The translations under genes were made by a program, and so were the position numbers. A model generated the notes under the pieces. The model ran no database searches and was not told the DNA's origin. It saw nothing but the letters and a program-made list of their open reading frames with translations. Positions 37,501 through 45,035 of a stretch of 64,000 nucleotides of DNA are shown here, one piece after another. The first letter of the stretch is position 1; each line of letters starts with the position of its first letter. The stretch comes from Pelotomaculum sp. PtaB.Bin104 (lineage in GTDB: Bacteria; Bacillota; Desulfotomaculia; Desulfotomaculales; Pelotomaculaceae): positions 1 to 64,000 of the forward strand of contig MVQL01000134.1 of NCBI GenBank assembly GCA_002067205.1. The letters are read 5' to 3'.

Positions 37501-37952
37501 ACAGTCGGAAAGGGATTGCTGTCTTTAATCACGCGCAGCGCCGCCTCGAAATTTCCGTTGGCCGCATGGTGCAGGTAGGAGTGAATATCGATGTTGGCCG
37601 GGCAGGTCGTCACACAGGGCGCAACACAGTCCGCATTGTGGTCGGAAAGAATCTGCTCCAGGCGGATTTTCCGGTAGGTCACGAGCCTGGCGCTATTGGT
37701 GTCGATCACCATACCCTCTTTAATCGGGGTCTGGCAGGCCTTGACATCGCGCACGCCGTTTTCGTCAGTTAACTCAACCACACATAGCCCGCAGTTGCCG
37801 TTGGACCGCTCCAGCCGGATATCATAGCAGAGATGCGGAATCTGGATATCCTCCTGCAGCAAGGCCTGCAAAATGGTGAGGTCATCGTACACATCAATAC
37901 AGCGCTTGTTGACGGTAACTTGAATCCGCTTGTGATTGGTTATCGTTTTCAT
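34503..37952 (-). CDS. [FeFe] hydrogenase fused to NuoG-N and GltD-like flavoprotein domains
   Basis: 1149 residues. Residues 1-110 carry a 2Fe-2S NuoG-type domain ('HLCYDIRLERSNGNCGLC'). Residues 115-560 are a glutamate-synthase beta-like FAD/NAD(P)H module ('CGRVCPHPCESQC', 'VVGAGPSGLSAAYYS', 'VVIGGGNTAIDCART'). Then come ferredoxin pairs ('CISCGRCIAACAE', 'CVSCGQCVNACPCG') and the H-cluster domain: 'TSCCPGWV' (about 777), 'VPCIAKIFEADRPE' (about 832) and 'CPGGCICGAGHP' (about 982). A Cys-rich thioredoxin-like tail ends it. The usual MPCxxK reads VPCIAK. It probably makes or uses H2 with NAD(P)H. ATG at 37952 follows GAGGTGAT. Confidence 0.88.
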   Translation of the reverse strand: MKTITNHKRIQVTVNKRCIDVYDDLTILQALLQEDIQIPHLCYDIRLERSNGNCGLCVVELTDENGVRDVKACQTPIKEGMVIDTNSARLVTYRKIRLEQILSDHNADCVAPCVTTCPANIDIHSYLHHAANGNFEAALRVIKDSNPFPTVCGRVCPHPCESQCRRNLVDAPVAINYVKRFVADWDLAQRQPWIPRKNPPTGKKIAVVGAGPSGLSAAYYSAVAGHDVTVFERQPQAGGMMRYGIPEYRLPKATLDQEISVIKSLGVKLMTEKALGTHIMLEDLHKDFDAVYLAIGSWRATPLQIEGENLKGVWLGIQYLEQVTKGENIALGDTVVVIGGGNTAIDCARTALRQGAKSVKLIYRRTKEEMPAAPYEVEEALQEGVEMLFLMAPSRIVPEGGKKKLHCIRMALGEPDRSGRRRPVPVEGRDIVIEADTVIGAIGQSTNTQFLYHDLPVKLNKWGDIEINGKTFQTSEFNIFAGGDCVTGPATVIQAVAAGRHAAEAMDSLLAKGYVREAHTDYSCSRGSLEDLPRGEFDALPRLERAKMPSLPLAARWGNFNEVELGYSEEVARAEARRCLQCGCDARYHCDLRKEASQHDIKFIKPAHERPYIPVVDDHPIIKRDHTRCISCGRCIAACAEVEGPDILTYYMKHGRQLVGTKSGLRLEDTDCVSCGQCVNACPCGALNYRSEEGQVFRAINDPGKTVVAFLAPAVRSVISTHFGIPFGEASAFMAGLLKKMGFDKVFDFTFAADLTIVEETTEFLNRIDQKGVMPQFTSCCPGWVNFVERRYPEIIPHLSSCKSPQMMMGATVKNHYTRVSGIDKEDLYVVSIVPCIAKIFEADRPEFAPGGIRDIDAVLTSSQLLEMAGLKRIDTAEIIPQEFDQPYKQVSGAGILFGASGGVAEAALRMAVEKLTGKVLTEHLDFEEIRGFKGVKESTVEANGSKVRVAVISGLHNVEPIIEKIIQGVDVGYDLIEVMACPGGCICGAGHPVPEKIDELEKRQQILVNIDQTSKYRKSQENPDVLRLYQEFYGEANSPLAHELLHTHYHPAKRDPAKSSGRKKTDSAFKTRELTICVCESCSGRGAVELFNGVRDKIKQQKMDTYVEVKTIRLRENHAAAGVYMTLDGKQIQESDPDNLYRRIIQTQ

Positions 37953-38173
37953 ATTTATCACCTCGAGTGATCTGATAAGGATGCTGGTAGATGGTAAGTG
38001 TTGTCATATTATTTGTCAATTCTGTAATCTTGTCAAGATAAATATGTTGTGCTTGTTCACACAAGCACTAAGTATTATAACTAGTTATCCCTTGTTAAAC
38101 AATAGCCTGGCCTTGTATTAATGATAGAAAAACAGGCCGGTGTTGCCAGAAGATAAATAACATACCTAAACCT

Positions 38174-38208
38174 GAACAAAAAAGCAGCTGCAAGAGCTGC
38201 TTTTGTTC
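38174..38208 (-). terminator. Rho-independent terminator
   Basis: Inverted repeat around AGCAGCT...AGCTGCTTTTGTTC (38174-38189 with 38195-38208). On the minus strand the stem ends in TTTTTT. It lies 33 bases after the NifX-like gene. Confidence 0.85.
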
Positions 38209-38240
38209 ACTGGATACTATTGGTCATTGTGAGAATTTAC

Positions 38241-38609
38241 TTATAGATGATCATGTTCACCGCAACCGTGATTACAGTCGAACGGATTGGTGACCAGATG
38301 GCCGCTTAAATAAGCAGAGGCTACTTGTTCGGCGTCTCCTGAAGCGCCGGTAATCACGTTGAGACCGACTGAGCGCAGCGCGCTGGCCATCGGAGGACCC
38401 ATGCCGCCGGCGATAACTACCTCTACACCTTCCGTGGTAAACAAGTTGGCCAGCCCGCCGTGGTTATGCTGGAGGTCGCTATTGGAAATCACCTGTTTTC
38501 CGGCAATTTTGCCTTCTTCAACTTCAAAAATAACAAATTCACGGCTGATGCCGAAGTGCTCGTTGATCCTGCCCATGCTATAAGGCATTGCAATTTTCAT
38601 TATTTTCAA
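38241..38609 (-). CDS. NifX/NifB-C family (dinitrogenase cofactor-type) protein
   Basis: 122 residues. The fold signature is 'MPYSMGRINEHFGISREFVIF', 'LANLFTTEGVEVVIAGGMGPP' and a His-rich C-terminus ('CNHGCGEHDHL'). Proteins of this family bind Fe-S or Fe-Mo precursor clusters; outside nitrogen fixers they accompany Mrp/NBP35 ATPases as here. The start may be TTG 38609 or ATG 38600; the latter is better spaced from AAGGGG. It is the last gene of a set with DUF134, gamma-carbonic anhydrase and Mrp. Confidence 0.85.
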   Translation of the reverse strand: MKIMKIAMPYSMGRINEHFGISREFVIFEVEEGKIAGKQVISNSDLQHNHGGLANLFTTEGVEVVIAGGMGPPMASALRSVGLNVITGASGDAEQVASAYLSGHLVTNPFDCNHGCGEHDHL

Positions 38610-38624
38610 CCCCTTAAAATATTT

Positions 38625-39029
38625 TTAAATATCGACTTTGTGCCAGTCATTGGCCTGACATATGGGACACCTGGTACGCCGGCAGCACATAATATCTTCC
38701 CAGTGGTGGCCACAAGCCCGGCAGGCCAGTTGGTGCTTAGCCAGGCTGAAATTGCCGCCGGTGACCCTCAAGGCAGAACCATTGACCAGTGCTTCGGCAA
38801 TCTTTTTCCTGGCGATCACGATGATCCTGTGGAAGGTCGGCCGGGAAACAGACATTTTTTGCGCACACTCTTCATATTCCAGTGCCTCTAAATCTCTTAA
38901 GCGCACTGCTTCTAGTTCTTCCACCGTTAATTGTATTTCAGGCAGCTCAGCTTTTGGAACTCCGGCGGGCTTAAAAAAAGTAAACTCCGGCAATTGCTGG
39001 ACTCTCCTGCATTTTGGTGGTCGCGGCAT
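38625..39029 (-). CDS. DUF134 family DNA-binding-like protein
   Basis: 134 residues beginning 'MPRPPKCRRV', typical of DUF134. The central region resembles a sigma-70 region 4 helix-turn-helix ('LEALEYEECAQKMSVSRPTFHRII') and the C-terminus has a zinc-ribbon-like cluster ('CRACGHHW', 'CCRRTRCPIC'). Members neighbour NifX/Mrp genes in many anaerobes; function is unknown, perhaps regulation of this cluster. Confidence 0.88.
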   Translation of the reverse strand: MPRPPKCRRVQQLPEFTFFKPAGVPKAELPEIQLTVEELEAVRLRDLEALEYEECAQKMSVSRPTFHRIIVIARKKIAEALVNGSALRVTGGNFSLAKHQLACRACGHHWEDIMCCRRTRCPICQANDWHKVDI

Positions 39030-39045
39030 CCTAACACCCCGCAGG

Positions 39046-39606
39046 CTAACCTATTTTTTCCATACCTTCCCGCAAATACTGGTGGGCCAAATCAGCATAA
39101 AGCTGCTTCACCCAAGTCCAAAATTCCACGTCTCTGGGTTCAATATTTCTCACAACGCGGGCCGGGTTACCGGCAACAACGACTTTTTCGGGAATCACCC
39201 CTTTATTCTTGACCACGCAGCCCTCGGCTACAATCGCCCAGGTACCGACAACGGCATTGAGGCTGACCACTGCGCCCAGGCCGATTAAGGAGTAGTCCCC
39301 AATATCGTCGCCATGGACGATACAACCGTGCCCCAGGGTGACGCTTTTCCCAATCCGGCAGGTGCCGCCCGGGGGGGCATGAATCACTGTGCCCTCCTCT
39401 ACAGCAGTGCCCGGGCCGATTTCGATCGTCCCGTAATCACCCCTGAGCACAGTGCCGTGGCCGACATAGCAATTATCACCAATTCTCACGTCACCAATGA
39501 CCATTGCCAGCTCGCTGACATAAGTACCCTCGCCTATAGTCGGCTCTCTGCCCGAAAATCGATACAATGCCAAAGGTTCTCCCCCCAGTATTTTTTCTTG
39601 CAACAC
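39046..39606 (-). CDS. Gamma-class carbonic anhydrase-like hexapeptide protein
   Basis: 186 residues with left-handed beta-helix repeats ('IGDVRIGDNCYVGHGTVLRG', 'GTVIHAPPGG', 'VTLGHGCIVHGDDIGD') and the three zinc-ligand histidine positions of CamH/YrdA-type proteins visible as 'HAP', 'GHG' and 'VHGD'. It may hydrate CO2 or be a transferase-like relative. It is between Mrp and DUF134 on the same strand. Confidence 0.85.
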   Translation of the reverse strand: MLQEKILGGEPLALYRFSGREPTIGEGTYVSELAMVIGDVRIGDNCYVGHGTVLRGDYGTIEIGPGTAVEEGTVIHAPPGGTCRIGKSVTLGHGCIVHGDDIGDYSLIGLGAVVSLNAVVGTWAIVAEGCVVKNKGVIPEKVVVAGNPARVVRNIEPRDVEFWTWVKQLYADLAHQYLREGMEKIG

Positions 39607-39631
39607 ATGTATTACTTCATTATTTTACATC

Positions 39632-40453
39632 CTATTGAAAAGACCTTTCAGTGATGAAATTATTAAATAGACCGGTGTCATAATCTTCAATCTTACCCTG
39701 ATCACAGAGTTCTGAAAGTTGCGGGTCAACCGGCAGCCTGCCGATAAACGGAATTTGAAAGCTTTCGGACATTTCTTTGCCCCGGCTCGGACCAAATAGC
39801 GGGAACTCTTCGCCACAATGGGGGCAAACAACACCGCTCATATTTTCAACCAAACCAAGGATGGGAATATTCATTATTCGGGCCATTTTTATCGCCTTAC
39901 TGACGATCATGACAGCAAGGTCTTGTGGTGAAGATACAACGATCAGTCCGTTGAGGGGCAGGGACTGCATAACAGTCAAAGGAACGTCACCGGTACCAGG
40001 GGGCAAGTCAACAAAAAGATAATCAAGGTCACCCCAGGCGACTTCCGTCCAAAACTGCTTGACTAAGCCGGCAATAATCGGACCGCGCCAAATTACCGGA
40101 TCATCTTCCCTTGGGGTCATCAGGTTCAATGACATCACTTTAATACCCTTGGCGCTGCTCAGAGGGAGGATCGCGCTGTCATTGTCTTCCACCACTAAAT
40201 TCCCCTTTACACCGAACATTTTGGGCAGACTCGGTCCGGTAATGTCCGCATCCAGCACCCCGACAGCATAGCCTTTTTTATTGAATTCACTGGCAAGCAA
40301 CGACGTTACAGATGATTTACCCACGCCACCCTTACCGCTCATCACTGCTATAACATTTTTAATCCGACTAAAATCGTTTTGCGCTAATTTCTCGATACCA
40401 GTTTTGTTTTCATCGGCACATCCGATATTATTTCCGTTATCACAATTTGCCAT
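39632..40453 (-). CDS. Mrp/NBP35 family Fe-S carrier ATPase
   Basis: 273 residues. The deviant Walker A 'MSGKGGVGKSSVTSLLA', 'VLDADITGPSLPKMFG', 'FVDLPPGTGDVPLTVMQS' and the C-terminal CxxC ('VVCPHCGEEF') define Mrp. It transfers Fe-S clusters to apo-proteins. It is about 85% identical by eye to a second copy at 43479, so the two NifX/Mrp modules are duplicates. The clear ATG follows an AAAGGAG. Confidence 0.92.
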   Translation of the reverse strand: MANCDNGNNIGCADENKTGIEKLAQNDFSRIKNVIAVMSGKGGVGKSSVTSLLASEFNKKGYAVGVLDADITGPSLPKMFGVKGNLVVEDNDSAILPLSSAKGIKVMSLNLMTPREDDPVIWRGPIIAGLVKQFWTEVAWGDLDYLFVDLPPGTGDVPLTVMQSLPLNGLIVVSSPQDLAVMIVSKAIKMARIMNIPILGLVENMSGVVCPHCGEEFPLFGPSRGKEMSESFQIPFIGRLPVDPQLSELCDQGKIEDYDTGLFNNFITERSFQ

Positions 40454-40611
40454 TATTATATTTACTCCTTTATAAGTCGGGTGGCTTTTGGTTATGGACG
40501 TTGTTTCATAAGTATTATATATGTCCTAAAATATTTAATCAACAATTACTTTGTTTTTCTTGTTAATTTTTTTACCATCCAGACTTATAAGTTTAGATAT
40601 TGTTTGATTGG

Positions 40612-40878
40612 TTAAAAAGGCAAGCCTAAAGACTCTAAGTCTTCTTTAGAATTGTGGATGCTTTTGATCACCCAGTCAATAACAGCTCGATCAAAAGCTT
40701 CCACGGCCATACATGAGCAGTGTATTTTTTGTTCAGGCAAACCATGTAAAGCATCAACAATATCCTGATTATTAATCAGCTGGGCTTCTACCACTGACTT
40801 CCCTTTAACCAGTTCACTAAAAGCGCTGGAGGTAGCGATGGCGGACGGACACCCGTACAGTGTAAAAAAACTAGCCAC
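40612..40878 (-). CDS. IscU/NifU-like Fe-S scaffold, N-terminally short
   Basis: 88 residues aligned with the second half of IscU/NifU scaffolds: 'YGCPSAIATSSAFSELVKGK' with one ligand Cys and 'HCSCMAVEAFDRAVIDWV' with another. The N-terminal part containing the first ligand Cys is missing; the frame is open about 45 bases further upstream without ATG. The presumed GTG has no good ribosome site. It may be a degenerate gene or a short atypical scaffold. Confidence 0.6.
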   Translation of the reverse strand: MASFFTLYGCPSAIATSSAFSELVKGKSVVEAQLINNQDIVDALHGLPEQKIHCSCMAVEAFDRAVIDWVIKSIHNSKEDLESLGLPF

Positions 40879-41117
40879 AGCATTATTACTGAACCATCCT
40901 ACAAGTGTTACTCATATGTTTATTATATGATTTATTATAATCCTTGTAAATAAGCTCATTTAGCAATTATATAAACCGAATTTATGGTACAATGGAATTG
41001 AACAAGCATTGATTATTGGCTACGGCATAAACCATAAATTAGCTATGAGGAGGCGGGGATATTAACCTGAAAAAATTCCTCATACTAAGAACAAAAAAAT
41101 CCAAATGGGGGACTAAA

Positions 41118-41312
41118 ATGAATTTAGAAGATTTTACAAGTAGCCTGCAAATAAACAACACGGATAAAAACCAGCTTGAAAAACTAATAAAAAAAGGGTT
41201 ACAAGACGCTTATTGGGAGGGGTTTAAAAAGGGATTTAAATTAGGAGTTAACTTTCAGAAAGAACGTGAAAAAGGACCCGACGGGTTTAAGGAAGGCTTC
41301 TGGCTTAAATAA
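41118..41312 (+). CDS. Small hypothetical protein
   Basis: 64 residues, charged, with 'LIKKGLQDAYWEGFKKGF' near the middle; no membrane segment or Cys. GGGG lies 6-9 bases before the ATG. The frame is also open back to an ATT at 41061 after GAGGAGG, so a longer form is possible. Family not recognised. It is followed by the metallo-hydrolase gene. Confidence 0.5.
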   Translation: MNLEDFTSSLQINNTDKNQLEKLIKKGLQDAYWEGFKKGFKLGVNFQKEREKGPDGFKEGFWLK

Positions 41313-41368
41313 AGAGAAGCTAGGCTGCTTTACAAATGCTATAAGGCGAGAGTTAAGGAAAAGAGATA

Positions 41369-42226
41369 ATGAAAATAATAACCTTAGTGGAAAACACTTC
41401 ATCTTCTAAAGGACTAAATAGCGAACACGGATTAAGTCTATATATCGAAACTAAAAAACATACTCTTTTGTTTGATTTAGGAGCAAGTTCTTTATTTGTT
41501 GAAAACGCTAATAAATTAAATATTAACCTTTCTAAGGTCGATTTAGTTGTGATCTCTCATGGACATTATGATCATGGTGGCGGGCTTAAAGCCTTTCTGG
41601 AGGCGAATTCCAAAGCTAAAATATACTTAAATAAGGAAGCCTTTAGCGGGCATTACTCCCTTAGACCAAATGGTGAAAAAGCGTACATTGGCTTGGATAC
41701 TAAGCTAATGCATAATGACCGCTTTATATTTGTTGGAGATCACCTTCGCATTGATCAAGAGCTCGAATTATTTTCAAATATTAACAGTGGAAAGCTGATT
41801 TCAACAGGCAACCAGAATCTATTAATGAAATTGGGCAGTGCCTTTGTACAGGATAATTTTATTCATGAACAGAACCTGGTGATCAAAGAAGCCGGGAAGC
41901 TGTTATTATTAGTTGGATGTGCCCATAACGGGATTGTAAACATAGTAGAGCACATAAGTGAAGTAGAAAAAAAACCCATGGATTATGTGATCGGCGGTTT
42001 TCATTTATATAACTTTTCTGCTAACAGCAACGAAGATCCTGCCCTTGTTAGTCAAATCGGTGAGCGCCTCAAAAAGATAGGTTCTACCTATTATACCTGC
42101 CATTGTACAGGAATCGAATCTTATAAAAAACTAAAAGAAACTATGGGAGATAAAATTCATTATTTATCAACCGGAAGCACCCTAACAATATTTACAAGAA
42201 ATGACTATACGCATAGTTACAATTAG
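41369..42226 (+). CDS. MBL-fold metallo-hydrolase
   Basis: 285 residues. The metal-binding motif 'SHGHYDHGGGL' (near residue 62), 'HNGIVNIVEHI' and 'GGFHLYNF', plus a late 'CHCTG', match the MBL subgroup annotated as beta-ribofuranosylaminobenzene 5'-phosphate synthase-like. The substrate is uncertain. Base composition is more AT-rich than in neighbouring genes, a hint of separate origin. It is convergent with modD. Confidence 0.85.
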   Translation: MKIITLVENTSSSKGLNSEHGLSLYIETKKHTLLFDLGASSLFVENANKLNINLSKVDLVVISHGHYDHGGGLKAFLEANSKAKIYLNKEAFSGHYSLRPNGEKAYIGLDTKLMHNDRFIFVGDHLRIDQELELFSNINSGKLISTGNQNLLMKLGSAFVQDNFIHEQNLVIKEAGKLLLLVGCAHNGIVNIVEHISEVEKKPMDYVIGGFHLYNFSANSNEDPALVSQIGERLKKIGSTYYTCHCTGIESYKKLKETMGDKIHYLSTGSTLTIFTRNDYTHSYN

Positions 42227-42298
42227 GATTTTCAACAAACGATTTAGTCTAATCCCTTTGGCCTTCTTTAGCCGGGCAAAGGGGTGTGGGTATGGAAC

Positions 42299-43144
42299 TT
42301 AGCACTGGATGATACTTGTTCCCATATCGACAGGCTTACCAAAGTATACTGATGACGTAACTAAACCATCTACACCTGTTTGAGCATATAGTTCTGCATT
42401 ATTTTCATTGATGCCACCCGCTGCTAAAATGACAATTTTATTATTTTGGGCCCTAATTAGCTCAACTGCTTCTTTTAATTCAACAGGCGATATTTTATCA
42501 AATTGTAAGCCGTCGACTCCTGTCTGGCATAGTAATAAAGCATCATCAATTGTCTCCACTTCCACGAGGAACTTTTTATCGCAGGTATAGTTCTTACCTT
42601 CAATTAATTTGTCAATCAGCCCCTCAATCCCGCCTATAAAATTTAAATGCTGCCTAAAAACAAGAATAGTTTCTGATAGCCCCAGCCTGTGGGGGAGTCC
42701 ACCTCCGGTAATCACTGCTTTTATAGACAGTTCCTTAGTACCGGGAAAAATTTTGCGAGTCGCCAGAATTTCAATTTTGGGATTCACCTGTCTGGCCTTG
42801 TTCAATATTTTATTTGTTCTGGTTGCAATGCCTGAAGCATATTCCAAGATGTTCATGGATACCCGCCAGGCCATATGCAGGTCCTCCACGTTGCCTTCAC
42901 CTTCAATGATGCTGGTTTGTGGCTGCACCTTGGAACCTGAAGATAAAAATTGCATAGGGTTAATGTTAAGCTTTTTGAATATTCTTTGTACTTCTTCTGT
43001 CCCGCATATAATCGCATCTTCACGGCAAATGAATTCTATTTTCCCCTTTTTTCCGGCAAGGTCAAGAATTAGGGTAGTCAAATCAATGTAGGGCACATCT
43101 TCTTTAATGAATTTGTCAATGCTTTCATCAGAAAAATATAAAAT
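42299..43144 (-). CDS. modD: ModD-like protein (quinolinate phosphoribosyltransferase fold)
   Basis: 281 residues if it starts at ATT (43144), 8 bases after GGGAGGT; this gives the family-like start 'LYFSDESIDKFIKEDVPYIDLTT'-type sequence. A GTG at 43096 would cut this conserved segment off. 'GIATRTNKIL', 'ARQVNPKIEILATRKIFPG', 'GGGLPHRLGLSE' and 'LAAGGINENNAELYAQTGVD' define the NadC-like fold of ModD, which accompanies molybdate systems. The role is unproven. Confidence 0.82.
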   Translation of the reverse strand: MLYFSDESIDKFIKEDVPYIDLTTLILDLAGKKGKIEFICREDAIICGTEEVQRIFKKLNINPMQFLSSGSKVQPQTSIIEGEGNVEDLHMAWRVSMNILEYASGIATRTNKILNKARQVNPKIEILATRKIFPGTKELSIKAVITGGGLPHRLGLSETILVFRQHLNFIGGIEGLIDKLIEGKNYTCDKKFLVEVETIDDALLLCQTGVDGLQFDKISPVELKEAVELIRAQNNKIVILAAGGINENNAELYAQTGVDGLVTSSVYFGKPVDMGTSIIQC

Positions 43145-43241
43145 TTTAAAGACCTCCCTTTAATTCTTTTGTTGCTAGGCTTCAGTTTGCAGAATATTTA
43201 ACCTTAACTCTCAAAATTGTATAATACAGTTTACCACAGTT

Positions 43242-43389
43242 CTAAGCCCGCAAGGTAGCTATTAGTCGTTTAGGGTTCAGCAGCAGATCCAGAGCATCAT
43301 TTATATCATTTACCACTATATCTGCTCTTCTTATGGCTTCAACGCAACAGCCCTCTTTTCCAATAACGGCAATGGTACCTGTACCCCCC
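43242..43389 (-). pseudogene. HAD/soluble P-type ATPase-like protein, C-terminal remnant
   Basis: The minus strand reads 'GTGTIAVIGKEGCCVEAIRR', 'ADIVVNDINDALDLLL' and 'NPKRLIATLRA', the typical end of small HAD proteins called soluble P-type ATPases, which often accompany NBP35/NifX genes. No start is present; the fragment begins right after the T-tract of the upstream terminator. Confidence 0.6.
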
Positions 43390-43437
43390 AAAAAAAAATT
43401 GGCTAAAATAAACCAGGGTGTGACCCCTTATAGCCAA
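43390..43437 (-). terminator. Rho-independent terminator of second Mrp gene
   Basis: Minus-strand stem TTGGCTA...TAGCCAA with an internal GGG/CCC pairing (43399-43437) followed by nine T residues, 42 bases after the Mrp stop. Confidence 0.8.
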
Positions 43438-43478
43438 TACACTAGATAGTAAAACAACATTATATTGGAGACAGGATT

Positions 43479-44315
43479 TTATTGAGTCAACCTTTCAGGG
43501 ATATAATCAATAAAAAGGTTGCTGTCATATTCTATGACCTTACCCTGATCACAAAGTTTAGAAAGGTGCGGGTCCAGCGGCAGACTGCCGATAAACGGGA
43601 TTTGGAATTTTTCAGAGATCTCCCGGCCCTGGCCAGGACCAAACAGCTCGAATTTTTCTCCGCAATGGGGGCAAACAACACCGCTCATATTTTCGACCAG
43701 GCCAAGGATTGGGATATCCATCATCTGGGCCATCTTAATGGCCTTGCTGACAATCATAACCGCCAGATCTTGCGGTGAAGATACAATAACCACTCCATTA
43801 AGGGGCAGGGACTGCATTACAGTCAAAGGCACATCGCCGGTGCCAGGGGGCAAGTCAACAAAAAGGTAATCCAGGGCACCCCAGGCAACGTCCGACCAAA
43901 ACTGCTTAACTGTACCGGCAATGAGCGGACCGCGCCAAATAACCGGGTCATCCTCATTTGGTGTTAACAGGTTCAGCGACATCACTTTAATGCCATTAGC
44001 GCTGCTTAAAGGGAGTAACGCGATGCCATTGTGCTCCGCCCTGCCCTTAACGCCAAACATTTTGGGCAGGCTCGGACCGGTAATGTCCGCATCCAGCACA
44101 CCTACAGCATAGCCTTTTTTCTTAAATTCACAGGCAAGTAAAGACGTCACCGAAGACTTGCCCACCCCGCCCTTGCCGCTCATCACAGCAATAACATTCT
44201 TAATCCGGCTGAAATCGTTTGCAGTTAATTTCTCAATACCATTATCGCTGGTTTCAAAACCACAGCCTGCATTCTTTTCGTCTTCACGGACATTATTTGA
44301 TTCCTGCTGCATCAT
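43479..44315 (-). CDS. Mrp/NBP35 family Fe-S carrier ATPase, second copy
   Basis: About 278 residues from ATG 44315, which follows GGGGAGGAAT; a longer frame would run into the NifX-like gene. Motifs 'MSGKGGVGKSSVTSLLA', 'DADITGPSLPKMFG', 'DLPPGTGDVPLTV' and 'VVCPHCGEKF' match the first copy closely. An N-terminal Cys ('NAGCGFE') is also shared. It pairs with the NifX-like gene just upstream. Confidence 0.92.
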   Translation of the reverse strand: MMQQESNNVREDEKNAGCGFETSDNGIEKLTANDFSRIKNVIAVMSGKGGVGKSSVTSLLACEFKKKGYAVGVLDADITGPSLPKMFGVKGRAEHNGIALLPLSSANGIKVMSLNLLTPNEDDPVIWRGPLIAGTVKQFWSDVAWGALDYLFVDLPPGTGDVPLTVMQSLPLNGVVIVSSPQDLAVMIVSKAIKMAQMMDIPILGLVENMSGVVCPHCGEKFELFGPGQGREISEKFQIPFIGSLPLDPHLSKLCDQGKVIEYDSNLFIDYIPERLTQ

Positions 44316-44352
44316 AGATTCCTCCCCTGGCTTGAAGATAATTTTTTTTAGA

Positions 44353-44697
44353 TTAGTGATCGCAGGCATTGTCGCCAGTTTCCAGAAAACCGGATAAGTA
44401 TTGCCTGACAATATCTACAGGGCTGCCTGTAGCAGGGCTGGCACCAACAACAACGTCAATATTATTCCGGGCAAACATTTCCTGTGCCCGTGGCCCCATG
44501 CCGCCGGCGATGATGATGCTCGCTCCTTTTTCATTCAACAACCTGGGATACAAACCTGGCTCATGGGGCGGAGGGGTAAATTTTTCCTGGCCAGTAATTT
44601 CTTTTGTTTCAGGATTCACCTCAAAAAGTTGAAACATTTCACAATGCCCAAAATGCATACACAACTGATCTTCTGCGATAGGTAATACGATCTTCAT
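44353..44697 (-). CDS. NifX-like cluster-binding protein
   Basis: 114 residues: 'MKIVLPIAEDQLCMHFGHCE', 'LNEKGASIIIAGGMGPRAQE' and 'DIVRQYLSGFLETGDNACDH'. It is a NifX/NifB-C domain protein like those at 38241 and 47400. An extra Cys pair (C13, C19) around 'MHFGHC' may bind a metal cluster. It lies 37 bases upstream of Mrp copy 2. Confidence 0.85.
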   Translation of the reverse strand: MKIVLPIAEDQLCMHFGHCEMFQLFEVNPETKEITGQEKFTPPPHEPGLYPRLLNEKGASIIIAGGMGPRAQEMFARNNIDVVVGASPATGSPVDIVRQYLSGFLETGDNACDH

Positions 44698-44773
44698 TTT
44701 TACTTCCTTTCACTATTTTTTTTATATTAATTCAAACCCAGGAACATCTCCGGCCGCACGTAATCTATCTTTC

Positions 44774-44959
44774 TTAGAAACAGCCAAGTTCGCATGCTAT
44801 GATTTTTATTTCCAAGTTATTGGCGGCCTCGCGGATAATCTTGGGCGGTACTTTTAGCTGCTCCGCCAATTTCCTGGCTTCAGGACAGCTTAATTTCTTA
44901 TCTGTCGAAGCTTTTTCAACCGCTTCTAAAACAGCTGAGCTCACTTCCACTGCGCACAC
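44774..44959 (-). CDS. Small conserved helical protein of NBP35/MinD loci
   Basis: 61 residues: 'SCPEARKLAEQLKVPPKII' resembles a small helix-turn-helix, and it ends in 'KIIACELGCF'. Similar tiny proteins with a C-terminal Cys-x3-Cys are found beside MinD-type ATPases. Function unknown. The GTG or ATG start at 44959 is preceded by only a weak ribosome site. Confidence 0.6.
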   Translation of the reverse strand: MCAVEVSSAVLEAVEKASTDKKLSCPEARKLAEQLKVPPKIIREAANNLEIKIIACELGCF

Positions 44960-45035
44960 ATCCTTTATCTTACATTAATAAAATCTCCACTTTAATACAC
45001 CGTACACAAAAATGCTAATAAAGATTTAATTTAAT

